Source of the DNA: Alteromonas salexigens
GTDB lineage: Bacteria; Pseudomonadota; Gammaproteobacteria; Enterobacterales; Alteromonadaceae
NCBI RefSeq assembly: GCF_025628895.1
Contig: NZ_JAOTJC010000004.1
Coordinates: forward strand, 300,388 to 364,387
Length of the DNA stretch: 64,000 nucleotides
Direction of reading: 5' to 3'
Positions 28,863 through 36,935 of this stretch are shown piece by piece; position 1 is the first letter of the stretch, and every line of letters starts with the position of its first letter. The notes beneath the pieces were generated by a model. The model saw only the letters and a list, made by a program, of their open reading frames with translations, had not been told where the DNA came from and searched no databases. The translations under genes and the position numbers were made by a program.

Positions 28863-28915
28863 GCTGTTTTGCTGCGAACAAAAAAAGGCCCGCCAAAAAA
28901 GACGGGCCAAACAGC
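28863..28915. terminator. Nested hairpin downstream of the barrel gene
   Basis: GGCCCG (28887-28892) pairs with CGGGCC (28903-28908); the outer GCTGTTT (28863-28869) can pair with AAACAGC (28909-28915). A run of seven A on the left makes a U-run only for a minus-strand transcript, although both flanking genes read on the plus strand. Confidence 0.55.
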
Positions 28916-29007
28916 AAGAACGCGTACACACTTTAACAGTGCGTAGTGATATACGCCCCAAGCCCCGCCCCAGTTCAGGCTAGGCAGATTACGTTTTTTT
29001 AATCCCG

Positions 29008-29036
29008 CTGAAAAAAACAGCAACTTTCGCTATAAT
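29008..29036 (+). promoter_or_regulatory. Sigma-70 promoter for the 145-residue protein gene
   Basis: CTGAAA at 29008-29013, 17-base spacer, TATAAT at 29031-29036; start of transcription expected near 29043, about 40 bases before the ATG. Confidence 0.65.
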
Positions 29037-29081
29037 TAACAGGTGATCGCGCAAGCCACTCACTGATGTAACGGAGGAAGC

Positions 29082-29519
29082 ATGACTTCGCGGGTGCATT
29101 TACTGACCCAACATTTACCTGTATCCCGGCTTACCATTGACGTGCTGTTTGCACTTCGCCTGTTGTATGACGAAACTGAGCCAGATCAGGATATCGGTAA
29201 GGACATTGCCGAACTGGCTGATTTCCCCGAGCGGCTGCAAGGCAGCTATCGCGCGGAGTGGGAAGCCTTCGTAAAACGTGCACTTGCTAAACAATTGTCG
29301 AACAATCAACACCGCCCGGCGATGGAGGTGATTGACGATATCATGACGCAGGTGCATCACATTCACACTCAAGACCCACGCTTTCTGTCGTTAATGCCAA
29401 ACATTACCCAGGCGCAGAAGATTATTGCCTCTGACAACACTAGCGTTTTTCCCAGCCCACTGCGTAAGCAACTGACTGGCCTGTTGTTACCGGCCATTAC
29501 TTTACCCAGCGACAAGTAG
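29082..29519 (+). CDS. Conserved-looking cytoplasmic protein of unknown function (145 aa)
   Basis: I do not recognise a domain. It has a good ribosome site (GGAGG four bases before the ATG) and its own promoter. The product lacks a signal peptide or membrane segment and looks mainly helical, with an acidic stretch YDETEPDQDIGKDIAELAD and a histidine-containing segment VHHIHTQDPRFLSLMPNITQAQK. It points towards the convergent FAN1/exonuclease gene; no operon partner is seen. Confidence 0.72.
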   Translation: MTSRVHLLTQHLPVSRLTIDVLFALRLLYDETEPDQDIGKDIAELADFPERLQGSYRAEWEAFVKRALAKQLSNNQHRPAMEVIDDIMTQVHHIHTQDPRFLSLMPNITQAQKIIASDNTSVFPSPLRKQLTGLLLPAITLPSDK

Positions 29520-29625
29520 CGGGTGATTTTTTTTTGGCGCCGCCGGGGGCGTAATGAGACGGACATTAACCACGTAGTAAATCGTTCGGATGACGTGCCA
29601 CATGCTTAGTGTTGCGGCCACCCGT

Positions 29626-31764
29626 TCAGTTAACGTCTGCCGGCGTGGCCTCCTGCGTCATAAGCAATAGTGCGGCGGCAGCATTGGCATCGGACAAGGC
29701 GCGGTGATGGCGATCCATTCCAATCCCAAAGTGCTGAGTGAGCGCAGCAAGAGAATAGGAGGGCAGCCCAGGGAAGGCCTTTCGCATCTCTCTGACCGTG
29801 CAGAGTTTGGGTCGCCGGTAAGGCTGTTCCAGCCTGGCAAACTCCTGCTTAATAAACCCGTAATCAAAATTTACGTTATGCGCCACAAATACACAGTCTT
29901 CGGTGAAGGCCGCGATGCTGTCAGCCACCTCGGCAAACAACGGGGCATCGGCCACCATGTCATCGGAAATGCCCGTAAGGCGGGTTATGGATGACGGAAT
30001 ACGCCGTTGCGGGTTTATCAGCGACTCCCAGCGGTCGACAATTTCGCCATTCACCACCTTGGCAATGCCCACTTCAGTAATACGATGGTAGCTGGCATTG
30101 CCGCCGGTGGTTTCAATATCCACTACTGCATAGGGCTGCTGCGGGTCGCGCACCCAGTTCACCTGCGTGATCGTGACATCGAATCCGGCTTGCTGCAGAC
30201 GTTGAATAGAAATCAGCTGGTTGCGCCGCAATTGATCGCCGGGGGCTTTAATCTCTTCGAAGCGCAGGCCGTTGTCGGCGACCATAATATCCGGAAAGCC
30301 ATCCCGCAGTGACGCAAAATCTTTACACATCATCCGCAGCAGTTGTTGGGTGGCCGGGTAGTCGCCTTGCTGGAGCAGCACTTTGGGTGTTTCCAGCAGC
30401 TGCTGGCTCCACATAAACAGGCTGTTTACTTTACCAAAGTGGGCGGCAGCCTGTTGCGTCACGTGCCGCAACATATCCGCGGGCGTGGCGAGCTTCGCCA
30501 GCAACGCTTCAATTTCATCACCATAACGGGCATAAAAGTCGTTGTGCCGCAGCGGCTGAGGCCGGCGATCAAATTCATTAACCAGCGCCCCCTGGTTGTA
30601 TAGCAACTCCCAGAAAGTGAGTCCGAATAACACCCGCCACAACCGGTTTTCGGTGCGCCACGCAGCTATTCCACGGCGCTTATACCAGGCGATAACGCCC
30701 CGCTCTACTTGCTGGTTCTGACTCTCATCGAGCGCTAACACCCGGCTGGCATTGCGCAACATGTCGGTAACTGCGCTGGTGCGCTTTTTATGGTATTTGC
30801 GGGCATAGAAATCTTCCGCGAACGCCAGCAGTGTGTCAGACGCGGGGTTGTCTATAATGCTTTCAAGCTCCGCTTTCACGGTATCTTTATCGCCGCTCTT
30901 ATACAGCTCTCGCAGCCATTTCTCACGGGCATTATCACCTTCCCCCTGCGCCAGTACGTCCAGCGCTAACCCGGGCGCTTCGTCCAGTAGCGACTGTCCC
31001 AGCTTCAGGCAGTATTTATCCTGAAGTTGCTGGCCTACCGCACTGTTTACCGGCGGGAACCAGGCTCCGGCCAACGCCTGTCGGTGCGCTGGTGTCGCGT
31101 ACGGGAGTGCCTGCAGCTCCTTTGCATAATACCAGGCCGCACTGGCTTCATCGGCATCATCAAATCGTGCGACTGCCTCGCCGCTGGCGGAATCGTCGCG
31201 GGTGCGCATGATCCCGAGGTCGCGCATCGAAAACTGATTAAGGCGGCCACGGGTATTGCCGAAGTACAGAAACAACAAGAAACGCAGGTGCTCGTCAAAC
31301 TCACAATACAAATAATGGTCGCAAGACCAGCTGGCTGGCCAGCCCTGCTCGGCAATATAGCTATTTAGCTGACTGGCCAGGGCGGGCTTGGTAGCGGAGG
31401 CCAGCCCCCGGGTAGAGTGATAACAGCCAAGCAGCTCAATGATATCGGCTTTCGTGAGTACAGCGGCCACATCGTGCAGGGGGGCCCGTGACAAAGGGCC
31501 AAACCACCCGGTATCCACCAGCGCATCCAGTTGCTGCTGCGGCTGATGAATTTCTTCATAGGTGAAGTGGGCACGGTTGACTACCGCGTACTTACGGTTA
31601 GCGGCGCGGGCTACAATGCATTGCTGATCTTCCGGCAGCGCTTTGAAATCGCCGATAAATTGCTGACTTCGGGCGTGCAGAAGGTGTTTGCTCTGCCCCT
31701 CAAAAAAGCGCAAAAACTCATGAAAGTGGCTGAGGTAGTATTTTTCCGGCAGGGTTTTTCGCAT
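29626..31764 (-). CDS. FAN1-type VRR-NUC nuclease fused to a DEDDh 3'-5' exonuclease
   Basis: 712 residues. N-terminal ~420 residues resemble the SAP-like and helical regions of FAN1 (LLGCYHSTRGLASATKPALASQL; WELLYNQGALVNEFDRRPQPLRHNDFYARY). The VRR-NUC core is unmistakable: RDGFPDIMVADNGLRFEEIKAPGDQL, with Asp492, Glu504 and Lys506 as the PD-(D/E)xK residues seen in human FAN1 (HPD ... EVKGPNDRL). A DnaQ-like exonuclease follows from ~545: VVDIETTG (Asp549, Glu551), AHNVNFDYGF (Asp634) and HHRALSDANA (His687, Asp692). FAN1 proteins cut flap and interstrand-crosslink structures; the added exonuclease suggests coupled trimming, which is inference. Start ATG at 31764 has only a weak ribosome site. 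The HNH gene lies 51 bases upstream on the same strand. Confidence 0.9.
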   Translation of the reverse strand: MRKTLPEKYYLSHFHEFLRFFEGQSKHLLHARSQQFIGDFKALPEDQQCIVARAANRKYAVVNRAHFTYEEIHQPQQQLDALVDTGWFGPLSRAPLHDVAAVLTKADIIELLGCYHSTRGLASATKPALASQLNSYIAEQGWPASWSCDHYLYCEFDEHLRFLLFLYFGNTRGRLNQFSMRDLGIMRTRDDSASGEAVARFDDADEASAAWYYAKELQALPYATPAHRQALAGAWFPPVNSAVGQQLQDKYCLKLGQSLLDEAPGLALDVLAQGEGDNAREKWLRELYKSGDKDTVKAELESIIDNPASDTLLAFAEDFYARKYHKKRTSAVTDMLRNASRVLALDESQNQQVERGVIAWYKRRGIAAWRTENRLWRVLFGLTFWELLYNQGALVNEFDRRPQPLRHNDFYARYGDEIEALLAKLATPADMLRHVTQQAAAHFGKVNSLFMWSQQLLETPKVLLQQGDYPATQQLLRMMCKDFASLRDGFPDIMVADNGLRFEEIKAPGDQLRRNQLISIQRLQQAGFDVTITQVNWVRDPQQPYAVVDIETTGGNASYHRITEVGIAKVVNGEIVDRWESLINPQRRIPSSITRLTGISDDMVADAPLFAEVADSIAAFTEDCVFVAHNVNFDYGFIKQEFARLEQPYRRPKLCTVREMRKAFPGLPSYSLAALTQHFGIGMDRHHRALSDANAAAALLLMTQEATPADVN

Positions 31765-31815
31765 GCGTGGCTCATATTCCTATTTACCCATATAGTGTAT
31801 ATTTATACAGCGCCT

Positions 31816-32112
31816 TTATTCAACCCTGATCCGTTGTTTAGCCACCCATGCAAAGTAATTTGCCAGTGTCGGATCGTTTTTCAATGCTGACAGACTACCG
31901 AAGCGTTGCGCCAGCTCCATTTCAGAATAGAACCGATGGATCCCATTGTGGCACTGTCGGCACACCGCGATGCCTTCGTTCAGGGCAGCCTTACTGTACT
32001 GCTTTTTAAACCGCTTGCGACGATGCATTTTTTTAGGAATCAAATGATGAACCGTGAGCCGGGTGCGGCGGTGGCAACACGGGCATATCCCTACTTTGGG
32101 TGACTGCTGCAT
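31816..32112 (-). CDS. Small HNH-motif protein (putative endonuclease)
   Basis: 98 residues. Two zinc-type cysteine pairs (CPCCHRRT and CRQCHNGIH) flank the HNH core HHLIPKKMH, with the last histidine in CHNGIHRFYSE. This arrangement is typical of small HNH nucleases (betabetaalpha-metal fold). A basic segment MHRRKRFKKQYSK could bind DNA. It precedes the FAN1/exonuclease gene by 51 bases on the same strand and may be co-transcribed with it. Free-standing HNH proteins of this kind have mostly unknown biological roles. Confidence 0.85.
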   Translation of the reverse strand: MQQSPKVGICPCCHRRTRLTVHHLIPKKMHRRKRFKKQYSKAALNEGIAVCRQCHNGIHRFYSEMELAQRFGSLSALKNDPTLANYFAWVAKQRIRVE

Positions 32113-32199
32113 AACCTCAGTGGTTCCGGGTGACTTTCAAACTGTTTACGGCGCAGCTGCGTAAAGGAGTGTAAACCCTATCAACAATTCAGGTGAGTA

Positions 32200-32391
32200 A
32201 TGAGCTTAACACGGCCGATGGGCTTTTCGTGCCCCTACTGCATGGCACCCAATGATGTGGAAGTCGATGAAGTAAATGACGTTAACCAGACCCAGGTGCT
32301 GGACTGTCAGATATGCTGTCAGCCTATTGAACTGACGGTGACCGGCAGTGGTGACGATTTGCAGGTCATGGCTGAGCGGGAAAACGACTGA
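32200..32391 (+). CDS. CPxCG-type cysteine-rich zinc-ribbon protein
   Basis: 63 residues with two CxxC pairs, FSCPYCMAP and LDCQICCQPIEL, forming a small zinc ribbon, followed by an acidic tail. This resembles the CPxCG-related family of small proteins with no assigned function. The stop codon lies one base before the GTG start of the flavin reductase gene, so the two are probably coupled. Confidence 0.82.
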   Translation: MSLTRPMGFSCPYCMAPNDVEVDEVNDVNQTQVLDCQICCQPIELTVTGSGDDLQVMAEREND

Positions 32392-32392
32392 C

Positions 32393-33025
32393 GTGGCATC
32401 GTCACGATTTATGCCCGAAAATTTTGACGCTATGCCGCAACGGTTTCGCGCTAATTTCATCAACAGTTTATCCGGCGTGAAAGCCGCTAATGTCATTGGC
32501 ACCCGTAGCGAGGCAGCAGAAAACCTGGCCATCATCAGTTCAGTGTTCCATGTGGGGGCGAACCCACCGTTACTGGGCATGCTCATGCGCCCGCATACGG
32601 TAGTCCGCGACACGCTGGAAAACATTCTGCAAAGTGGCGTTTATACGATCAACCATGTGGGCAGCGAGTGGGTGGATAAAGCGCACCACACTTCAGCCCG
32701 CTTCGATGCAGATGTGAGCGAGTTCGCACAATGCGGCCTGACCTCCTGGTACAGTGAGTCACATGCGGCGCCCTACGTACAGGAAAGCCGGGTGAAGATA
32801 GGCTTACGTCTGTCTCAGCATCTGACCCTGGAAAACAAAACGGTGTTGGTGATTGGCCATATTCAGGAAGTGATCCTGGCCAACAATACCGTAGCGGAGG
32901 ACGGTTATGTGGATATTGAGGCGCTGGGCAGCGCTGCGATCACCGGGCTGGACAGCTATCATAGCACTACCCGTTTGGCGCGCTTTGAATATGCCAAACC
33001 CGATACACCGGTAGCGGTCAAGTGA
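32393..33025 (+). CDS. Flavin reductase family (FMN-binding split barrel) protein
   Basis: A 210-residue cytoplasmic protein of the DIM6/flavin-reductase type. INSLSGVKAANVIGTRS, NLAIISSVFHVGANPPLLGMLMRP and RDTLENILQSGVYTINHV match the FMN-binding core. The substrate is unknown; relatives reduce FMN or serve as flavoprotein oxidoreductases. The GTG at 32393 follows the CPxCG gene directly; an in-frame ATG at 32411 is the alternative and neither has a strong ribosome site. A terminator follows at 33146. Confidence 0.85.
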   Translation: MASSRFMPENFDAMPQRFRANFINSLSGVKAANVIGTRSEAAENLAIISSVFHVGANPPLLGMLMRPHTVVRDTLENILQSGVYTINHVGSEWVDKAHHTSARFDADVSEFAQCGLTSWYSESHAAPYVQESRVKIGLRLSQHLTLENKTVLVIGHIQEVILANNTVAEDGYVDIEALGSAAITGLDSYHSTTRLARFEYAKPDTPVAVK

Positions 33026-33145
33026 CGCAGGGAACCTTTCGCCGCTGATCAGCTCTAACTGCTACATGGCATTACCCGGTATGTTTAAATAAGACACAGC
33101 TTTGCGCGATCCGTGAAAAACGGGTATAAGTATAAGGTAATGATT

Positions 33146-33175
33146 AACCCGCTTGTTGGCGGGTTTTGTTCTTTT
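33146..33175 (+). terminator. Intrinsic terminator of the CPxCG-flavin reductase unit
   Basis: AACCCGC, loop of six, GCGGGTT, then TTGTTCTTTT. Confidence 0.85.
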
Positions 33176-33226
33176 AAAGCGGTAAGAAAAAAGAATCATT
33201 ATCGTTTCACTACCAGGGAGCACTGA

Positions 33227-33520
33227 ATGAAACCCGTAAACCGTCGACATTTTCTGAAGCTGGCCAGCACGTCAGTGATTGGTCTGACTCTTGGTGGCAC
33301 CGCCTTGCGTGCAAATGCACAGGAGCAATTACAAGCGGATGACCCCACGGCCAAAGCGCTGAATTACACGCCGTCCTCCACTACGGAAGGGTCGAACTGC
33401 GCCAATTGCATGTACATTCAGGGCAGCGATGGAGAGCAACACCGTCCCTGCGCTATTTTCCCGGGCAAACTGGTCAATGCCGAAGGCTGGTGCAGTGCGT
33501 GGGTGAAAAAACCAGGATAA
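33227..33520 (+). CDS. Tat-exported high-potential iron-sulfur protein (HiPIP)
   Basis: A 97-residue precursor. NRRHFLKLASTSVIGLTLGGTALRANA is a twin-arginine signal, appropriate because HiPIPs fold around a 4Fe-4S cluster before export. The mature part has the four cluster cysteines in the family pattern: NCANCMYI, HRPCAIFPGK and GWCSAWVKK. HiPIPs are periplasmic one-electron carriers, often to a terminal oxidase or photosynthetic reaction centre; no such partner gene is in the window. GGGAG lies 6 bases before the ATG. The 3' end overlaps a hairpin that probably terminates the convergent amidase gene. Confidence 0.92.
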   Translation: MKPVNRRHFLKLASTSVIGLTLGGTALRANAQEQLQADDPTAKALNYTPSSTTEGSNCANCMYIQGSDGEQHRPCAIFPGKLVNAEGWCSAWVKKPG

Positions 33521-33540
33521 GGCTCACGCCTCATCCTGGT
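33506..33540 (-). terminator. Terminator of the amidase gene, overlapping the HiPIP 3' end
   Basis: ACCAGGAT...AGGC and GCCT...ATCCTGGT form a long stem (33511-33540); the six A before it are a U-run on the minus strand. The left arm lies in the last codons of the HiPIP gene. Confidence 0.8.
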
Positions 33541-33547
33541 ATCTCCG

Positions 33548-35209
33548 CTAGTTGTCAGCAGAAGATGACAGCGGTTGAAATAACGCTTTCAGACCAGGCT
33601 CCTGCAGCCGGCTTTCCGCCATTTGCACTTCCGGCGTAAACGTGTGCGCTTGCTCGAACAAATACCCGGCGCGCAGTACCTGCATATCCTGCCACTGCCC
33701 GCCAATAAAGCTAAGTCCTACAGGTAACCCTTTCACCTCGGCCACCGGCACGGTGAGATGCGGGTAGCCGGCAACAGCTGCCAGATAGCCTATACCGATA
33801 AAGCCCACCGGCGAATGATCACCGTAAATGGCATCAATCATGAAAGCCGGACTGTTGGACGGCGCTACGATCACATCCAGATTATGACTACTGAGAAACT
33901 GGTCAATACCCTTCTCCCGGGCCGTGGTGCGCACCAGTGAGAGCGCCTCTTGGTACTCGTCGCTGTCAATAGCCGGCGCCGCCAGCGACTTGACAAAGAT
34001 AGACTGATCGAACAGTGCCAGTTCCCGCGGGGTCTGGTTGTTAAACGCCATCAGGCCTTTCAGATCCCGCGCCGGCAACTCGGCCGGTGAGTCCGCCAGA
34101 TACTCGTTAATATTGTGGTGAAATTCACTGAGCAGCACTTTGTAAGAGCTGGGCCAGAACGCATCTGGCTGAGAAAAATCATTCAGCTCCACCAGCACCG
34201 CACCTTTGGCTTTCAGTGTATCCAGCGCCGCATTATAGGCTTTGAGAACATGAGGGTTGTCGCCCTGACGAAAACGCACCACGCCTACGCGCATACCTTC
34301 AAGATTACCGTCGGTCACCGTATCGGCGGGCGGAAGATACTCAGGCGCCGCGACAGTAGCCGGATCTTTTGCGTCTGTCCCTGCCATTGCCTGGAACATT
34401 ACGGCTGCGTCAAGCACCGACCGCGTCATAGGTCCTGCGGTATCCTGGGTATGTGAGATAGGCACAATATGGCGGCGTGACAGCAAGCCCACAGAGGGCT
34501 TAAAGCCGACGACACCGTTCATCGAGGCCGGGCAAATAATAGAGCCATTTGTTTCCGTACCTACTGCCAGTGATGCCAGCCGCACCGCCATCGCAGCTCC
34601 TGAGCCTGACGAGGACCCGCAGGCCGACCGGTTGAGCAGGTGCGGGTTGTGCGTAAGGCCGCCCATCGCACTCCAGCCACTTATCGATGACTCTGAACGG
34701 AAATTCGCCCATTCCGATAGATTGGTTTTGCCCAGAATTATGGCACCTGCCGCCTTTAATCGCGCCACCACAGGGGCATCGCGGCCGGTATCATTGTTGA
34801 TTAATGCCATAGAGCCGGCGGTAGTAGCCATACCGGTAGCTTCAATATTGTCTTTCAACAGCACCGGGATCCCGTGTAACGGACCTGCCACCTCGCCGTT
34901 GGCCAGCGCCTGGTCCCGCGCCCGGGCTTCAGCCAAGGCATCCGGATTGACCGCCAGGACACTGTTAATTTTAGGGTCCAATTGCTCGATGCGGCGCAGA
35001 TAGCCGCGCACCAGCGTTTCCGATGTCATCTCGCCGGCTAAAATGGCCGCCGCCTGTTCTGTGGCATTACGATCCAGCCAGGTTGACGGCGCGGCTTCCT
35101 GAGGCTCGTCAGTTTGCGTTGTTTGCGGGGTGGCCGCGCAGGCACTCAACAATATAAATAACATCGCTACCAGCCCGGGATAGCGGGCCTGCTGTAAATT
35201 CCAAACCAT
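33548..35209 (-). CDS. Lipoprotein amidase (amidase signature family)
   Basis: 553 residues from the ATG at 35209, which has AAGGA six bases upstream; longer in-frame starts lack one. The N-terminus ARYPGLVAMLFILLSACAATPQ is a lipoprotein signal with LSAC lipobox. The amidase-signature core is intact: PVLLKDNIEATG (catalytic lysine), RSACGSSSGSGAAMAV (cis-serine) and GTETNGSIICPAS (nucleophile serine). Family members hydrolyse amide bonds of varied substrates; the natural substrate here is unknown. The lipid anchor places it at the outer or inner membrane facing the periplasm. Confidence 0.9.
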   Translation of the reverse strand: MVWNLQQARYPGLVAMLFILLSACAATPQTTQTDEPQEAAPSTWLDRNATEQAAAILAGEMTSETLVRGYLRRIEQLDPKINSVLAVNPDALAEARARDQALANGEVAGPLHGIPVLLKDNIEATGMATTAGSMALINNDTGRDAPVVARLKAAGAIILGKTNLSEWANFRSESSISGWSAMGGLTHNPHLLNRSACGSSSGSGAAMAVRLASLAVGTETNGSIICPASMNGVVGFKPSVGLLSRRHIVPISHTQDTAGPMTRSVLDAAVMFQAMAGTDAKDPATVAAPEYLPPADTVTDGNLEGMRVGVVRFRQGDNPHVLKAYNAALDTLKAKGAVLVELNDFSQPDAFWPSSYKVLLSEFHHNINEYLADSPAELPARDLKGLMAFNNQTPRELALFDQSIFVKSLAAPAIDSDEYQEALSLVRTTAREKGIDQFLSSHNLDVIVAPSNSPAFMIDAIYGDHSPVGFIGIGYLAAVAGYPHLTVPVAEVKGLPVGLSFIGGQWQDMQVLRAGYLFEQAHTFTPEVQMAESRLQEPGLKALFQPLSSSADN

Positions 35210-35417
35210 GGATTTTCCTTGTGTCAGGCGAATTGAACAATTCAAAGTAGCCGCTTTTGCAGCCAATTGCTACTACGCACAAACCGCCGGGTGAGTTCGT
35301 TACAGGCAACCGTCAGTCGGAAATCCTGCTACCTTTACCGTACCGCAATTGTTGCCACTGCCCAATTCTGGCATGGTGAGGTAAACCCTGGTTTGTTAAT
35401 AACACGGAAACATAATA

Positions 35418-36935
35418 ATGATACGACTCCGCTACTTTTTTCCTGCCAGCCTCTGGCTGCTGTTAAGTGCACTGGTATTGGTGCAGGCCCAGGCCGAAGA
35501 AGACAAGGCCCAGCCCGTGCCCGAAGCACAGATGTCGGTGACCAAACATAAGGCTAAAATTAACGGCAAAACCGTGAAGTATTCGGTTCATGCCGGTGAT
35601 ACGCACCTGAAAAATGCCAAGGGCGAACCTGAGGCGAGTATTTTCAGCATTGCCTATATTCGTGAAGATGTGGATAACCGCAGTACCCGCCCCCTGATGT
35701 TTGTGTTTAACGGCGGACCAGGCTCCTCCAGTGTGTGGATGCACATGGGGCTGTTCGGGCCGAAACGGGTGGTGCTGCCCAGTGACGCACAGCAGGTAGG
35801 TGCGCCACCGTTTCCTATTAAAACCAACCCTGACAGTCTGTTAGACATTGCCGATTTGGTATTTATTGACCCGGTAGGCACTGGCTACTCCAAGCCGCTG
35901 GGCGACACCGAAGGCAAAGCATTTTGGGGCGTAAAAGAAGATGCCGATATCCTTGCCGAGTTCGTGCGCGTATATATCACCAAGAACAAGCGCTGGAACT
36001 CACCGAAATATTTAGCCGGCGAGAGTTATGGCACCACCCGCGCGGCGGCCATGGTGAAGTCATTGCAGGAAGGCTGGGGCAGTATTGATCTCAACGGCGT
36101 ATTGCTGATTTCCTCCATTCTGGACTTCCAGACCGGTGATTTTACCGAGGGCAATGATTTACCTTACATCACCTTCCTGCCCACGTATGCAGCCACGGCC
36201 TGGTATCACGATGCCGTACCCAATAAAGCCAGCTACGACAGTCTGCCTGCATTCCTCGAGGCGGTGCGTACGTTTGCACTGGAGGAGTACGCGACAGTAT
36301 TGCTGAAAGGTGGGCTGGCAACTGACGCCGAAGTCGATGCGGCGGTGGAGTCTTTGCATGCGTTTACCGGTTTAAGCAAAACCTATCTGCGCCAGAGCGA
36401 TCTGCGAATTAATGAATTCAGGTTTATGAAGGAACTGCTGCGTGACCGCGGTCAGGTGGTGGGCCGGCTGGACAGCCGGTATCTCGGCGAGGATGCAGTA
36501 AAAGTGAGCAGCCGTTTTGAGGCCGATCCGTCGTCTTACGCCATCGATGGTGCCTACACGGCAGCGCTGCAGCACTATATGGCCACCGAGCTGGATACCC
36601 TGCGCGAGGAAAAGTACAACGTACTGTCTGGTGAAGTCTTCAGTAACTGGAACTGGCTGGTTGGCAACAGTCCCCGTAGTCAGGGGTTTCTGGCCATGAC
36701 ACCCACGTTGTCGCGAGCCATGCGTCAGAATAAAGATTTCCGCATATTTATTGCCAACGGCTACTACGATTTAGCCACGCCGTTCTTCGCCACAGAATAT
36801 TCCATGCAGCATCACGGTATCGATAATGATCGGGTGGCCATGCATTATTACGAAGCCGGGCACATGATGTACATCCATGAGCCTTCGTTGTCACAGCTGG
36901 TAGGGGATATTCGGGCGTTTATGGAGAACCGGTAA
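35418..36935 (+). CDS. Exported S10-family serine carboxypeptidase-like protein
   Basis: 505 residues with a signal peptide ending VQAQA. The S10 motifs are clear: FNGGPGSSSVWMHMGLFGPKRV (oxyanion region), DPVGTGYSK, GESYGTTRAA with nucleophile Ser203, IANGYYDLATPF with the catalytic aspartate and YEAGHMMYIHE with the catalytic histidine. It should cleave C-terminal residues from peptides, in the periplasm or outside. GGAAA lies seven bases before the ATG. The end overlaps the convergent solute-binding protein gene by 17 bases. Confidence 0.92.
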   Translation: MIRLRYFFPASLWLLLSALVLVQAQAEEDKAQPVPEAQMSVTKHKAKINGKTVKYSVHAGDTHLKNAKGEPEASIFSIAYIREDVDNRSTRPLMFVFNGGPGSSSVWMHMGLFGPKRVVLPSDAQQVGAPPFPIKTNPDSLLDIADLVFIDPVGTGYSKPLGDTEGKAFWGVKEDADILAEFVRVYITKNKRWNSPKYLAGESYGTTRAAAMVKSLQEGWGSIDLNGVLLISSILDFQTGDFTEGNDLPYITFLPTYAATAWYHDAVPNKASYDSLPAFLEAVRTFALEEYATVLLKGGLATDAEVDAAVESLHAFTGLSKTYLRQSDLRINEFRFMKELLRDRGQVVGRLDSRYLGEDAVKVSSRFEADPSSYAIDGAYTAALQHYMATELDTLREEKYNVLSGEVFSNWNWLVGNSPRSQGFLAMTPTLSRAMRQNKDFRIFIANGYYDLATPFFATEYSMQHHGIDNDRVAMHYYEAGHMMYIHEPSLSQLVGDIRAFMENR

